A stretch of DNA of 64,000 nt from Diogma glabrata (Eukaryota > Arthropoda > Insecta > Diptera > Cylindrotomidae). A program made the position numbers and the translations under genes. This document shows positions 34,916 through 46,689 of this stretch, one piece after another. Under the pieces are notes generated by a model. The model made no database searches and was not told the origin of the DNA. It worked only from the letters and a program-made list of their open reading frames with translations. The DNA lies in the NCBI GenBank assembly GCA_963693315.1, contig OY856186.1, forward strand, positions 284,104,492 through 284,168,491, read 5' to 3'. Each line of letters opens with the position of its first letter. Positions within the stretch are counted from its first letter, which is position 1.

Positions 34916-37900
34916 TTACATCCCATGGAGGGATTTAGCCGTCTGTGCCACCAGCTTCCAATCATCTCGTTCCATGACCAGTTGACCCCAGTTTCGACAT
35001 CCTATATCACGAAGGTCTTGGATGATGTCATCACACCAGCGTTGTCTAGGTCTTCCTCTTCGACGAACACCAGCTGGTTGTTGTTGGGACGCTTTTTTTT
35101 ATCATTCTATCCAATGGAGCCCTTTTTACATGACCAAACCATCTAATCCGGTTGGATTAAATGAATCCGATTACATCGCAGCCTCCAAGAAGCTGTCTGA
35201 TTTCATGATTCATTCGCATTCTATACTGATTTTCAGCCACTTTACATGAACCATAAATTGTTCGTATGACCTTCTTCTCGAATGTTGATAAAATTCTACA
35301 ATCGGAGGAAGTCAGTGTCCAGCTTTCACTTCCAAAAGTAAACACAGGTCGGATTAATGCTTTGTAAAGTGTGAGTTTACACGACCGCGAAAGATGTTTT
35401 GATCGCAAAAGTTTTGAGTATGCGTAGAAAACTCTGTATGCGGCAGAGACACGGGCTTTGATATCTGCCTGCATGTCATTTGACGATGTTATTACAGACC
35501 CGAGGTATTTGAAGTTTTCCACGCGTTCCACTTCATAGTCGCCAGTATCCAGATTTCCAGGAGGTATGTTCTTAGATGTTGTTAACACTTTAGTTTTGCC
35601 GGTGTTGATACATAATCCAAGCCGTTTAGCATTTCTTTCAAGCTGAGAGAGACTATCCTTAATATCGCTTGTTCTACGTCCGAGAAGCACAATATCATCT
35701 GCGTAGCCAAGAACTTGACTAGATTTGTTATGTATGCAGTTTTGTGTCTCAATTCGGCTTTTTCTTATCGCGTACTCCAGCGCCAAATTAAATAGTACGG
35801 GCGCGAGTGCATCACCTTGTCGAACACCTGATGTTATATCGAAAGGATCAGAAACTGACCCTTCGATTACTATTCTACAATTTGATCCCGATGTTGTGAG
35901 TTTGCACAGAGAAACAAGTTTCTCTGGGATACCAAGGCATATGAGTGCGGACCAGAGGTTGTCGCGGATGATACTATCATATGCTTGCCTGAAATCAACG
36001 TAGAGCTGGTGAATGCTGATGTTTTACTGCCAACATTTTTCCAGAATCATCCTTAATGTAAAACATTGATCTGTGGTTGAGCGGTTGGGACGAAAACCAC
36101 ACTGATAGTCACCGATGATAGATTCGGCGAACGGGATGAGTCGAGTAAGTACGACATAAGCTAGTATTTTGTATGCAGTATTCAACAGTGCGATGCCACG
36201 ATAATTTGCACACTTTAGACGGTCACTTTTCTTATGTAGCGGAACAATGAGAGCTGTTTTCCATTCAGCAGGTAGTTCTTCTTGGTCCCAGATTGCAAGA
36301 ATCAGATCGTATATACGTGAGACCAGAGCTGCTCCTCCATTTTTCAGAAGTTCTGCGGGAATTCCATCGAAACCTGGTGATTTGCCATTTTTCAGTTTTT
36401 TAATGGCAGCTTCCACTTCTTTTATTGCTGGGTAAGGAACAAAAATCTCCTCAGTTGATGGAGCAATTACTCGAATAGGATGAACTTCATTCGTCCTATT
36501 CAGTAAGTCTTGAAAGTGGGATCGCCACACTGCCAGCACAACACGTCCACTTGTTGTAAGATCATTATTTTTATTTTTGATGGCTGTAGATCTTGGGTGG
36601 AAATCTTTTGTCAGATTCCGTGCATTGGCAAAGCACTCTTTTGAATTTCCGTTGGCCGCATGTTTGTTGATGTTTTCGATGCAGCTCTTCATGTGTTCGC
36701 ATTTCTTTTTACGTAGAAGTTTTGTTGAGGCTTTCCTGGCGCATAGATAATCAGTTTGGGAGCTTCGGGTGTTCCTTGTTAACCATTTTTCTCGCAGTTT
36801 TTGTTTATGTTCAATGGATTGGCGGCACTTGTCGTCAAACCATTCGTTGTGTGATTTCGGTGGTCGTTTTTCGATTGTAGTTTGTGCTGCGGCTATAATG
36901 GTTGATTGAAGCGTTTGCCATTCTTTTTGTATGTTTAATGGCATCTCAGAAGAGATGTCATGCTCTTCTATGTTTTGTGTTATTATTTCCTGATATCTAT
37001 TCAGCGTTTCCGGATGTTTAAATGCTTCGACATTTTAGCGCATGGTCTTTTTTGCTTGTCTGTTAAATGTAGATGATAATTTGCACTTGTACTTAAAGAT
37101 GACAAGCATATGATCGGTGTCCATATCAGCACCTCTGTATGATCGAACATCAGTTATACTTGTAGAGTGTCTCTTAGAGATCGTGACGTGATCGATTTGA
37201 TTTTCCGTTCTTCCGTCATTTGATTTCCACGTTGCCTTGTGAATTCTCTTGTGAGGGGAGAAAGTGCTGGAAATTACTAGATCATACATCATAGCCAGCT
37301 CGGCTGCGCGAAAACCGTTATTGTTGCTGGTATGATGCAAGCTGTTAGGGCCGATATGTGTTTTAAGTTCTGCAATCCTACCGATTTAAGCATTAAAGTC
37401 ACCTACCACGATTTTTATATCATGCCGCGGGATGTTATTGATGACAGTTCTAGGAAGAACAGGTCTTTAATATCATCTGCTTTATCTTCAGTAGGTGCAT
37501 GAACATTGACGATCGTTACATTGAATTTTTGCGTGCGGATTCTCAGTGTGCATAACCGCATATTAATTGGGCAGAAGTCGATAACATGCTGATTCACGCG
37601 ACGGTGTATAAGAAAGCCAACTCCAAATTCTCCTCCGTTTTGATGACCGCAATAATACAGAGTGTGTCCTTTCGCTGTTTCATGGATTCTGCTGCCTGGC
37701 CATCTTAGTTCTTGTAATGCCACTATATCCAGAGTGTAGCTCTTGACTTGTTGAGTGAGTTTTAGGAGATATCCTGGTCTTCTGAGGCTTAGCACGTTCC
37801 AGGTTCCCATTTTTAAATCGTAGTTCGGGTACAGTTTCCAAGGTCGTTCCAATAATGATTCGGAGATATTCCGAGACCTGTGTACAGAATTCATGACAAT

Positions 37901-37939
37901 AATTTTTTTACGGAAATGGGGTGTTAGCCCTTCGCCCAA
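34916..37939 (-). pseudogene. RTE-like non-LTR retrotransposon, endonuclease plus reverse transcriptase
   Basis: Nearly full-length polyprotein on the minus strand. The APE-like endonuclease spans 37939-37040 with TWNVLSL, LQELRW (catalytic Glu), VNVHAPTEDK, GDFNA, IDHV and DTDHM. The RT spans about 36700-35250: KNGKSPGFDGIPAEL, NYRGIALLNTAYKIL, YQCGFRPNRSTTDQC, LYVDFRQAYDS (motif A), GVRQGDALAPVLFNLALEYA (B) and GYADDIVLLG (C). A C-terminal GRPRQRWCDDI block ends at a stop at 34916-34918. This layout and wording fit RTE/BovB-type elements. Defects I can see: a frameshift between 37415 and 37340, a stop after GDFNA, stops at 37032-37034 and 36021-36023, a stop at about 35154, and a frameshift near 35075. 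Motif residues of both enzymes are intact, so it died recently. A tandem repeat upstream (37992-38153) may be its 5' UTR. Confidence 0.92.
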
Positions 37940-37991
37940 CCCAAATTTTCATGAATGGGTTCGTTCTGCATCTTAAGGTCACCAGAAACAA

Positions 37992-38153
37992 CCTTTTTAC
38001 ACGTTTATATAGCGAGCCGCTTGATCCAAGACAGACGCCCGCTGAAAGCCGCCCCTTACATGGAGAACAGATGCTTTCTACACATTTATATAGCGAGCTG
38101 CTTGATCCAAGACAGACGCCCGCTCCAAGCCGCCCCTAACATGGAGAACAGAC
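37992..38153. repeat. 81-bp tandem duplication upstream of the RTE ORF
   Basis: 'tttatatagcgag' recurs at 38004 and 38085, followed each time by 'cttgatccaagacagacgcc' and 'atggagaaca'. GC-rich relative to the surroundings and likely part of the 5' UTR of the minus-strand RTE element. Confidence 0.85.
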
Positions 38154-38279
38154 GCTTGAGATGCATTGGTTTTATGGCGCCAATGACTCCCCATGGTGCA
38201 GAATCATTGAGTATAAGCAGTATTTACTCTGCCCCTCTCAACTACACCAACCTATTTCTGATAGCGTTACCCAGGTAGC

Positions 38280-38860
38280 ACGGCGTGGACGTAGAATTTC
38301 AGATTTTCGCTACCCAAAACAACATCAAAAAGTATAAAAAACAGAATATCCACAAAATATTTCTTTTAAAAACTGTAGAAAATATTGAGAGGTCGTAAAA
38401 ATCCCCTAAATTCATTCTAAATTTTACTTCGTATTGACGTCACACAGTCTTAGCACAATAAGACAATAGCAATAACCTTAAAAAACTACACTATTGATAA
38501 ATTTAAATACCGTAAATTGTCCGCAGTCTTAAACTGTGTTTAAATCAATCTTTTGTGATGAAGATGTCAACTAATATTGAAAGAGAAATACATACTCAAC
38601 TCAAATAGGAGTTTTTATTTTCCTTATTTTATTTCACGGGAGTGAAATTATGGAAAATAATGATGGGAAAACCAATATTTTATTATTTTTAGTACTGCCT
38701 GCCAAAAAAATAATTAATTTTCTTGTTAATATGGATATGATAATAATTTGAACGAAACAGAAAAAGACAGTAGCAATAAAGACAGTAGCTAAAACAAATT
38801 TTTTATGATTTTTATGAATTCATAAATAAAAAAACAATAATTTTAATTTTAAAAAAAACA
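38280..38860. other. AT-rich stretch, no gene recognised
   Basis: No coding or repeat structure identified. Confidence 0.35.
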
Positions 38861-38865
38861 ATAGA

Positions 38866-39500
38866 AAAATGTACCACTCCAGGAATTGAACTTTCGACCT
38901 ATAGAACCTCAGAGGCCCTATTCCCGAGCACATATTTGTCAATCGAAAATATTGTCAATTTCACCAAAATGCTTAACAACTTTGTTAACGTTAATACCAA
39001 CAAAATGGTATTCTGTAACTCATATTTGTGTCAAACATATTATAACAAATTTTTTCAAAATTATAGCAGATTTTTGGTACTAGATTCGTACTTTTGGCAA
39101 CTAACTTTTTTAATCTTAAAAGATGCAAAAACAATTTATTAAAAATATATAAAATAAAAATATATTTAATAAATAAATATGTTTTAATGATATTTATATA
39201 AAAATATGATTATTTAATATTATTAAAGAGTTAATTTGGCGTTATAAATTAAATTTTACGAAATTAATTTTAATGAAATTTGTATAAAAAAGTCAACACA
39301 CAAAACATAAAGCAAAATTCTGATTTTGACAGTAACTATATTGTTCTTGTCAGATTCACAATATTGTGTTGAATTTTCACCAAACTGGTGTTACATAATA
39401 CGAAATTCACAATATTGTGTGAATTTACAATATTGTGATGACATTTATGTGTTCGGGAATAGGGCCCAAGTCGATCGCGATATCCATATTGCAATTTGAA
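38866..39500 (-). repeat. tRNA-derived sequence split by a MITE
   Basis: On the minus strand, 39497-39466 carries an A-box-like 'tatggatatcgcgatcgact' and 38914-38870 carries 'aggtcgaaagttcaattcct' (B box GTTCAATTCC). Placed side by side they have tRNA-like spacing and resemble an Arg-type tRNA head. The MITE at 38915-39465 lies exactly between the two boxes. It is a SINE or tRNA pseudogene. Confidence 0.55.
38915..39465. mobile_element. 550-bp MITE with GGCCCTATTCCCGA termini
   Basis: The ends are inverted: GGCCCTATTCCCGAGCACATA at left and its complement (with one or two changes) at right. Both are followed inwards by 'tgtca' and 'caatattgt' repeats. The target duplication cannot be read because the flank and the tip are themselves palindromic (GGGCCC). 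Confidence 0.75.
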
Positions 39501-39544
39501 ACGTTACGACCGGATAGAGGTATTTTATATTTAGAATATATGCG

Positions 39545-39615
39545 TGAAAAATATATAAATTTTTCCCCATAGAAAATCACACAACGCGCTTAAAGAAGTT
39601 TTCACTTCAAAAATT
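39545..39615. repeat. R6 terminal motif copy
   Basis: Same orientation and near-identical to 34775-34842; the pair brackets the RTE element and the split tRNA sequence. Confidence 0.7.
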
Positions 39616-39619
39616 CACT

Positions 39620-40215
39620 CTGAATGGAATGAAAAACTCAAAGACTTTTCATATAAAACTGAAACAAAAAATAAATCAAACAAAAGAAGAAAGCAAACTG
39701 AAAAACTTGGTTTGTTTAAAACGAACGATTTGTTAAAAATGACCGATTTAAAATGAACCAGCGTTTCAAAATCAAATCAATGATTGCTAAAATTAAATCG
39801 AACAAAAAAACGATGCAGAATCAAGGACCGATCAAACATTTTAAAAAATGATTGATGATTGCTTTTTGTTTAGAACAAACAACCGAGCTAAAATGAACGA
39901 TTGATACAGAAAGAACGACAAACCTAAAAACAAAACTGATTTCGAACTGATAGAATTATTTTTAAAAAAATTTTCAATGTTTGTTGTAGAATGAAACATT
40001 TTGTTATAGAATAAAAATTTAGATTTTGTATGGTCTCGATTTCACGTCAACGTTTGTTTATCCATATTTTTTTAAGAAATATTGTAAAACATATATTGCA
40101 TTATAGCTATAATGTGATTTTATTGTACATACGCTACGCGTATGAGTGTTGTGTTTTTTTTACATTATATTCATGTCTAAATATGGCGGTGATTGATATG
40201 TTTTGGTTGGCTGTT
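39620..40215. other. AT-rich stretch, no gene recognised
   Basis: No gene seen. Several variants of 'aaaacgaacgat' and 'aaatgaacga' occur at 39720-39910. Confidence 0.35.
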
Positions 40216-40218
40216 TAA

Positions 40219-40290
40219 CAGAGGCGTAGCTAGAGGGGGGGCGGACCGCCACGGGTGTCACCCGTTTTGCCGTAAAAAGCTTAAACAAAC
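40219..40290 (+). mobile_element. Solitary hAT-like terminus
   Basis: 'cagaggcgtagctag' followed by a G run and 'cggaccgccacgggtgtcac' looks like the end of a hAT-type element (CAG...GCGTAGC). No partner end was found within the window. Confidence 0.35.
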
Positions 40291-40737
40291 CAAAGACCGT
40301 AAAAAACTTAAACAAACCATCACAATGTTTGCAACAATAAATCACTTAGAAACCATTTTAACCAGGCTATCCATATGACTTTAATTTATAAATTGTGATA
40401 GCTTATAAATGTGTTCTATAAATGTGTTCTATTGGTTCAAAAAGAATCGATTCTACTTTTTAAAATTTTTGAGATATTACGTGAAATAAAATTTTAACAC
40501 AATTATCGAATCAACATGTTGAGCATTGAATACCATCACCACAATTACTCAATAGCTTTGAATAGTTCTATAGATACCATATTAGCCGTTTTCTTTTACG
40601 GTACATTATTTAGTATGCAAGAATGATTCTTTAACGACCAGGTCTGAAAACACATATGCTTTTTGTTGGGATATTTTTAAGGTGGTAGATATAAAAAAAC
40701 ATGGTAGATATAAGAAAAGGTAGGCATATTTTTAAAG

Positions 40738-42590
40738 AAAATTGCAAAACCAATCACCAGACCATTGACAATGTTATATAATATATCTCTGAGTGAGGGT
40801 GTTTTTCCTGATGATTGGAAAATAGCTCTCATTACACCGATTTATAAAAGTGGCGATAGGTCCGATGTTTCTAATTATCGGCCTATCTCTATTCTGAACA
40901 ACTTTAGCAAACTCTTTGAAAAAATCATACACAAACATATCTTTAATCATGTAAAAAGCCTTATAACTCCTAAACAACATGGATTTTTTGCTAACCGTTC
41001 AACATGCACTAATCTCCTCGAATACACAAATTACTTAAACTTAAAGTTAGATGAAAAAAGTCAGGTAGACTCGCTCTATACTGATTTTACTAAGGCATTC
41101 GATAAAGTCAACCACAGCATTCTTATGTCGAAAATAAAATCTTTTGGTGATTTGTATAAATGGCTTGACTCTTATTTGCATCACCGAATTCAGTATGTGG
41201 CCTTTAATGGGAAAAAATCATTCAGAATTCATCCATCATCTGGTATTCCACAAGGATCAACACTTGGACCTCTGCTATTTATTATTTTTATTAATGATAT
41301 TGTAATAAAATTTACTTGCAATTACTTATTATATGCAGATGATCTGAAACTGTATCTGGAAATTCGATCTCTTGTTGATTGTAACACATTACAAACTAAT
41401 GTTGACTTACTTCACCACTGGTGTGTTGAGAACAAGCTGTTTTTAAATTTAAATAAATGTTTTGTTATAACCTTTACTAAATGTAAAAATCCTATCAAAT
41501 TTGACTATAAATTAATTTGTGATTCAATTTCTAGGGTTAATCATATTAAAGACCTAGGAGTAGTCTTTGACACGGCATTAATATTCGACCAACATATTGA
41601 TGAAATTGTCAAAAAAGCATATAGTATGATTGGCTTTATTATGAGAACTACCAAATCTTTTAAAAATATAACAGCTCTAAGAATACTTTATATATCTTTT
41701 GTTCGCAGCTTATTAGAGTATGCTAGTCCGTATGGAATCCTTTCTATGATCATTACAATGATCGTATTGAAAGAGTTCAACGATATCTCACTCGTGTATT
41801 GATGTACAGAAATAAGCTTGATTATATTTCGTATACTGAAAGACTTAAAAAATTTAACTTAAGAAATCTCGAAATGAGACGAACGATAGGTGCGCAAATT
41901 ATATTATATAAAATTCTCAATAATATTTTGGATACAGACCTATTACAAATAATTAGATTTAATGCTCCATCAAGAAATCTTCGGTCAAATTCTCTTTTTA
42001 ATCTTGATCGAGTAAGGACAAATTTAGGATCGAATTCGCCTCTTTTTAGAATGCAAAAAGATTATAATGAGCTTTTCAGTTCGATTGATCCATGGAAATT
42101 GAATTATAAATTATACCGAACACAGATGTTGACAGTGTTAGATGTGAATGTGAATTAAATTAAATTGGATGTGAATGTGAATTAAATTGTTTTAGTAAAA
42201 TGTTGGTTAAAATTTCATATATTAGTTTTTGTGATTTCTATGTAATTCTTCACTTTTTTTTTGTAAACTTAGACAGGAAATAAATAAATAAAACATTTTA
42301 AAATCTGAATAAGGTATTGATTATGATCTTGGTAAAGTCTAATTTAAGTTAAAATTGCATTCACATTAAAATAAATAAATAAGTAAGATGAATATGAATT
42401 ATATATAATGATGTTAAAACTCTTTTTGACCAAACATGAGTATTGTAAACTATAGTACATAAGATTTTAATTAAGCAGTGCAATTATGTAATTGGATGTA
42501 TCACATTTGTATTATATTGATATAATTATAAATTGTGGTATAATCCGTTTGATTTATGCCAAATAAATAAATAAAAAATAAAAAAATAAA
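40738..42590 (+). pseudogene. Jockey/CR1-like reverse transcriptase, 5'-truncated, with 3' tail
   Basis: RT opens at about 40738 (IAKPITRPLTMLYNISL), with the start lost by 5' truncation. Motifs in order: FPDDWKIALITPIYKSGDRS, NYRPISILNNFSKLFEKII, QHGFFANRSTCTNLLEY, LYTDFTKAFDKVNHSIL (A), SGIPQGSTLGPLLFIIFIND (B), LLYADDLKLYL (C, intact), HIKDLGVVFDTALIFDQHID and RSLLEYASP. One base is lost near 41730, after which the C-terminal part continues in the next frame (RLKKFNLRNLEMRRTIGAQI) to a stop at 42156-42158. The 3' UTR has a repeated 'gatgtgaatgtgaattaaat' and AAATAAATAAA tails near 42280 and 42570, typical of LINE ends. Different family from the RT at the window start. Confidence 0.9.
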
Positions 42591-42779
42591 AATAAAGGTC
42601 TTTATTCACATAACAACCCAGGTAACAATTTCGCCTAAATTTTTTAAATTATTCCAACTTAACTTGAAAAAGCATTGTGTAAGACCATATTATTCAAGCT
42701 TTACCTAAAAAAAGCTTGTAAAAGACTAGATTCACTGAGTTTCTTATATAATTCCTTAAGTAAAGCTTAATTCAATAAT

Positions 42780-43050
42780 AAATATTTAGGGCATATTCAA
42801 GCAACTGTTACTCAAGTATAATACCTTTTATAAGGTTTTATTCACATATAACTTTTAAGGTAGTATTCAAGATGTTTTTACTCAAGAATTCAATCACTTA
42901 TATAAACCTTTATTAAAGTACAACTTTTAGGAAGAATCCAAGAAGATTCTTACCCAAGGATAGTTCCTTGTATACGACTTTATTTATGTATAATAATTTT
43001 AGTAGTATTCAAGAAAATTGTTACTCAAGTAATATTTCTTATATACGGCT
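42780..43050 (+). repeat. Imperfect tandem repeat, about 71 bp
   Basis: 'attcaag' variants at about 42794, 42864, 42935 and 43007, each followed by 'tgtta/tctta' and 'ctcaag', with 'ctttatt' between. Probably subterminal binding sites of the enclosing element. Confidence 0.65.
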
Positions 43051-43663
43051 GTTTTCAATGAATATTAAAAGATTTACAACAAATCGATCTGTCAATATTT
43101 TTGACAGTTCGTTGTTTAATTCGCAATTGTGTGTTTTTTTATTAAATCACTTATCGATGTGCTTAAAAAGTTAAAAGTTAAGAACTTTAACAAACTATTA
43201 TTGATTAATACAAAAGATTATTTCAAAATGGTAGACATATTTTCGTCAATGGAAATTTGCAATTGCCATTATTCCGCAACCATTTAATCAAACGTTTCTG
43301 ATGATGATTTATAAATTGATTGAGATTTACCATTTCTGATGATGATTTATATAATGATTTCAGTTGGTCAACAAATAAATAAACTGATGATAATTTGTCA
43401 TACAATTCATTTTTGTATTAAATGTATGTAATCGCCATATTGTGCGCAATTTGCTTGGGAAAAAATTATATCAAAACTTGCAACAGATTGCAACTGACTT
43501 ATGGAAAATATAACGTAGAACTTAATATGGTCATCTAACATTTATTTATTAACCAGCCAAATTGTGCAACTGAAAGTAATGCCAATCACAGCATACTATA
43601 CCCCTTACGAAACTTGAGTAACACTTTTGTTCTGTATTGAGTAACGTTTTATTCCTGTCGTGG

Positions 43664-43738
43664 AAATTGATTTAATGAACGAGTGCGTAAGGGTAAACGA
43701 TGAGGAAGAGGGTCTGTGTTCGATTCCTACCAGGCACG
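43664..43738 (+). repeat. tRNA-like cassette 1
   Basis: An A-box-like 'taatgaacgagtgcg' and a B box in 'gtgttcgattcctacc'; the outer CGTG/CACG can pair. Too degenerate for a functional tRNA. Confidence 0.4.
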
Positions 43739-44086
43739 TTTTTATTTATGAATTTTATTTTCCTTTTTTTTATTTTATTTTTATTCTTTAATCATTTTTA
43801 ATCGTACAATTGAATGGAAACACATGCGTAGATATCGTATATGAATACGCAAAATTATTTTCATTTCGAGAGTGTCCTCAATCATAACCAATATTATTTT
43901 TAACAAAAACCCATATATTCTCATTTTAGGAAACCATTAGTACACTTTTATATGCATTCCTAATCAAAATGTTTGAATAAATTAATTATATAAATTAATT
44001 CATAGTCGTGGTAGTGGTCCGAAACTTGAAATGTGTACAAATAATTTGTTAAACAATAGTGATTAAGTTTCAATTTTCTTTATGAC

Positions 44087-44165
44087 AGCTGCTAAATAGA
44101 GAAGTGGATAGCGTGCGGTCCTGGAGAATCAAAGGTTACGAGTTCGATCCCAGCTACAAGCGTTT
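44087..44165 (+). repeat. tRNA-like cassette 2
   Basis: 'agagaagtggatagcgtgcg' (A box) and 'gagttcgatcccagct' (B box) at tRNA spacing. GCTGCTA upstream can pair for 5 of 7 bases with TACAAGC downstream, as an acceptor stem would. The core 'gtggatagcgtg' is shared with repeat R1 at 17609. Confidence 0.5.
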
Positions 44166-44689
44166 GTAAAGATGCGAAATGTGTAAAATAAATTGTAATT
44201 TCCGATAAAAGATTAACTCAATAGCAGCAATATACAAAAAAAAAGGAGTTTAATGCGCCAATTAACCAAAATAACTAAAGGAAACAATCATCAATTTTTT
44301 TTTCAGTGGCATCGCTTCTTGAATAGGCACTGAGTAATTCTCTTGAGAAAAGATTTACTCAAGCACTTTATTCAAGTAACATTTTGACAGTATTTGAATA
44401 AGCCTTGAATAACAACTTATGTACCACTTTATTCAAAAACTTATATAAAACATGTATAAAGCATTATATATGTCTTCTTGAATAAAGAATATTTTTTCAT
44501 ACGCCTTTTCTCCTTGAGTAGAGCTTGTATAAAACTTTTACCATGCATAGTTCAAGAATTTTAAATTTCCCCTTCCATTTTAAATTTCTCTTTTAAAGCT
44601 TTACTCAATGATTACCTTGGTTAAATTGTTACCTGGGAACCAACTGTTACGAATCAAAATATGTAGATTTGAATAGCAACTGTTTATTT

Positions 44690-44735
44690 TAGCGATATTG
44701 AGCAATGTGGTTTTAGCGATATTGAGCAATGTGGT
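44690..44735 (+). repeat. Tandem duplication of about 23 bp
   Basis: 'ttagcgatattgagcaatgt' occurs twice in a row. Confidence 0.85.
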
Positions 44736-45327
44736 GGTAGGTCTCTCGAGGATATGTTTATTTTAAACTTCAATAACTTTAACCTCTTTAACCGATTTTG
44801 ATGGTCCTTGGCACATAAGTTCTTGAAAAAAATGAAAATAGTTCTGTCAACTGCCGGTTAGCAACTTTCATTACAATTAACAAACTTTTATTGCATAATC
44901 TATGAATTATTATATTTTTTATCTGGATATGATTATTTAGCTTAACGGGTAACGTTTACATAAATATTTTAGTACTTACAATACAAAACTATTTAGAGAT
45001 TGTGAATACGATTAAGATTTGACATATATAATAAGATTAAGATAAGTATTATTATTGATATTTCGCGTCTATATGAGGTAAGTTCTTGGCGTGATCCCTA
45101 AGCACCTTTCAACCCTCTAATTGTATAATTATTATTGGTTTGAATTAATAATTGATGGTTTATTAAAACACAAAAAATACATAAATACAGAAAACAATAA
45201 AAATTCTACTTATAAATACAAAAATCCAAGACACAAAACCCCAAAACAAAAACACGATTTTTTTAATTTTCTTATGACAATTGTAATAAAATTTACAATG
45301 AACAAAGAGTTGTCATTCCCTAATTCA

Positions 45328-45429
45328 TTTAATAGACACAAAAGTGAAATTACAAAAAACGACCCAAATCAAAGATACGTCTCGCATTTAAATGAAACAC
45401 AACTAAACGAACGTCAAAAAAATCTTTAA
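45328..45429 (+). pseudogene. Possible Penelope-like GIY-YIG remnant
   Basis: The frame ending at 45429 reads FNRHKSEITKNDPNQRYVSH followed by LNETQ, matching in order and spacing the SEIHKSDPKSRYAQHL segment of the GIY-YIG domain at 3.6 kb. The part before it is not recognisable. Confidence 0.35.
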
Positions 45430-45474
45430 AATGTTGTTTTAAATAAAACGTTTTATGTAATAGGTATAACCATA

Positions 45475-45650
45475 TGTGTCACAACAGCGCATAGATAACT
45501 TTTAAGTAGTCCCTATAATGCATGGATGGATCAGTTTCACTCCGCGTTCTTCAGTCCCTCCCTGCTATTGACATATGAGCTAACGTGAGATATCACATAC
45601 CACTGGGAATAGTAGTGAGATATCGCTAGTCAAGGTGGCATCTTGGAGCT
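45475..45650 (-). repeat. Fragment related to the hAT interior
   Basis: Reverse complement resembles 11940-12035: 'gatatctcact', 'cagtggtatgtgatat', 'caatagcaggg'. 'tgtgtcacaacagc' near 45475 resembles 11560. Confidence 0.5.
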
Positions 45651-45699
45651 ACAAGGAAACAAGAAACAAGGGAACCAATAACAAATTCTCTGCCCACTA

Positions 45700-46580
45700 T
45701 AGAATTAAAAATGAGTGTCTTATAATTTTACATACCATTTCATATATCCGCATCTGTTTCTAAACTCTGGAAAACATGAATATCATCAGACTACGCACGT
45801 TTCACGTTTCCATACAAAAATCTGGCCTTTCTTCACGTCCAGGTAAAGTGTTTAACTGTTTTCCATAATTTATATTTTCATCTGATCTTTCTTTTAACGA
45901 TTGATTTTGAACGGGATGACGATATTAGTTTTACATCCAACCCTTTTAAAACTCTATCAATGTGTAATATGTAATAAATTTTAGTCAACCGAGCTTAATA
46001 ATAAGCAGTTCCGACAGTTGGATGTGCTAAAACAAACAATTTACGCGTTAGCACACCCTCACCACCCAATCTCAAGTCCTTAGCTATAATTTGATAAGTT
46101 TTGAATTTATTCAACTCATCTTTTTTCCATCAATATTAGACAGTTTTTGATTTATAAAATTCACATTTAATTTCGAGTGTAGTTTTAAAAAGTTTCGTTA
46201 CAAAAAAAAGTTCGACGTTCTAAATCAATTTAAATCGAATTGAAAAATCCCTAATCTAAGAAACTAAACCGCACCTAAATGAACCAAATATTAGAAAAAT
46301 CAAAAAAAAACACCAAAAGCAAGTATAAACTTTTGACATTAAAATACGATTTTCTTTTATCTATCAATTCCAGATTTGAAAATACAAAAAACGAAAAGGA
46401 CATTCATTTTCTAAATTGAAAATTAAAAACTTTTATTTATCCAATTTTTTTATGGTGCAAACTTTTGTTGCCACAATGTTGTTTAATTTTTTATGGTACT
46501 ATAGTTAAAGTTTAACGATAAATGGTTTAAGCATGTAATAATTCGTTGCAATTAATTAAATTAATAAATATCAAAAACAT
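45700..46580. other. AT-rich stretch, no gene recognised
   Basis: No coding or repeat structure identified. Confidence 0.35.
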
Positions 46581-46584
46581 CTAC

Positions 46585-46667
46585 CTTGATCGATGTCTTC
46601 GTTGGCTTGATGATTGCGTATTTCTTGACATTCCAGATGTAGTTGTTGCTGTTGCACGAGATGACAT
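46585..46667 (-). CDS. Possible first coding exon of an unknown host gene
   Basis: On the minus strand ATG at 46667 starts MSSRATATTTSGMSRNTQSS and continues SQRRHRSR to 46585, followed directly by GTAGATGT, an acceptable splice donor (AAG|GTAGAT). The segment is clearly less AT-rich than its surroundings. The Ser/Thr/Arg-rich N-terminus would be disordered. I do not recognise the protein and see no second exon within the window. Confidence 0.3.
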
Positions 46668-46689
46668 AATTTGTCCCAATTTACTTATA

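Larger units (their letters stand above)
42617..44637. mobile_element. 2.0-kb TIR element carrying tRNA-like cassettes
   Basis: Perfect 15-bp inverted ends, CCCAGGTAACAATTT at 42617 and AAATTGTTACCTGGG ending at 44637. Subterminal parts are full of 'ttactcaag', 'attcaag' and 'ttgaataa' motifs in opposite senses. No transposase frame. Two tRNA-like segments lie inside. The flanks (acaa / aacc) do not give a clear target duplication, so the superfamily is unknown. Confidence 0.72.

Noticed and set aside
34925..36435. Plus-strand frames at 34925, 35022, 35725 and 36247
   Set aside because: They lie opposite the RTE polyprotein, whose minus-strand motifs explain the open frames.
43664..44165. 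Functional tRNA genes
   Set aside because: A and B boxes are present but the stems do not pair well enough for a cloverleaf.
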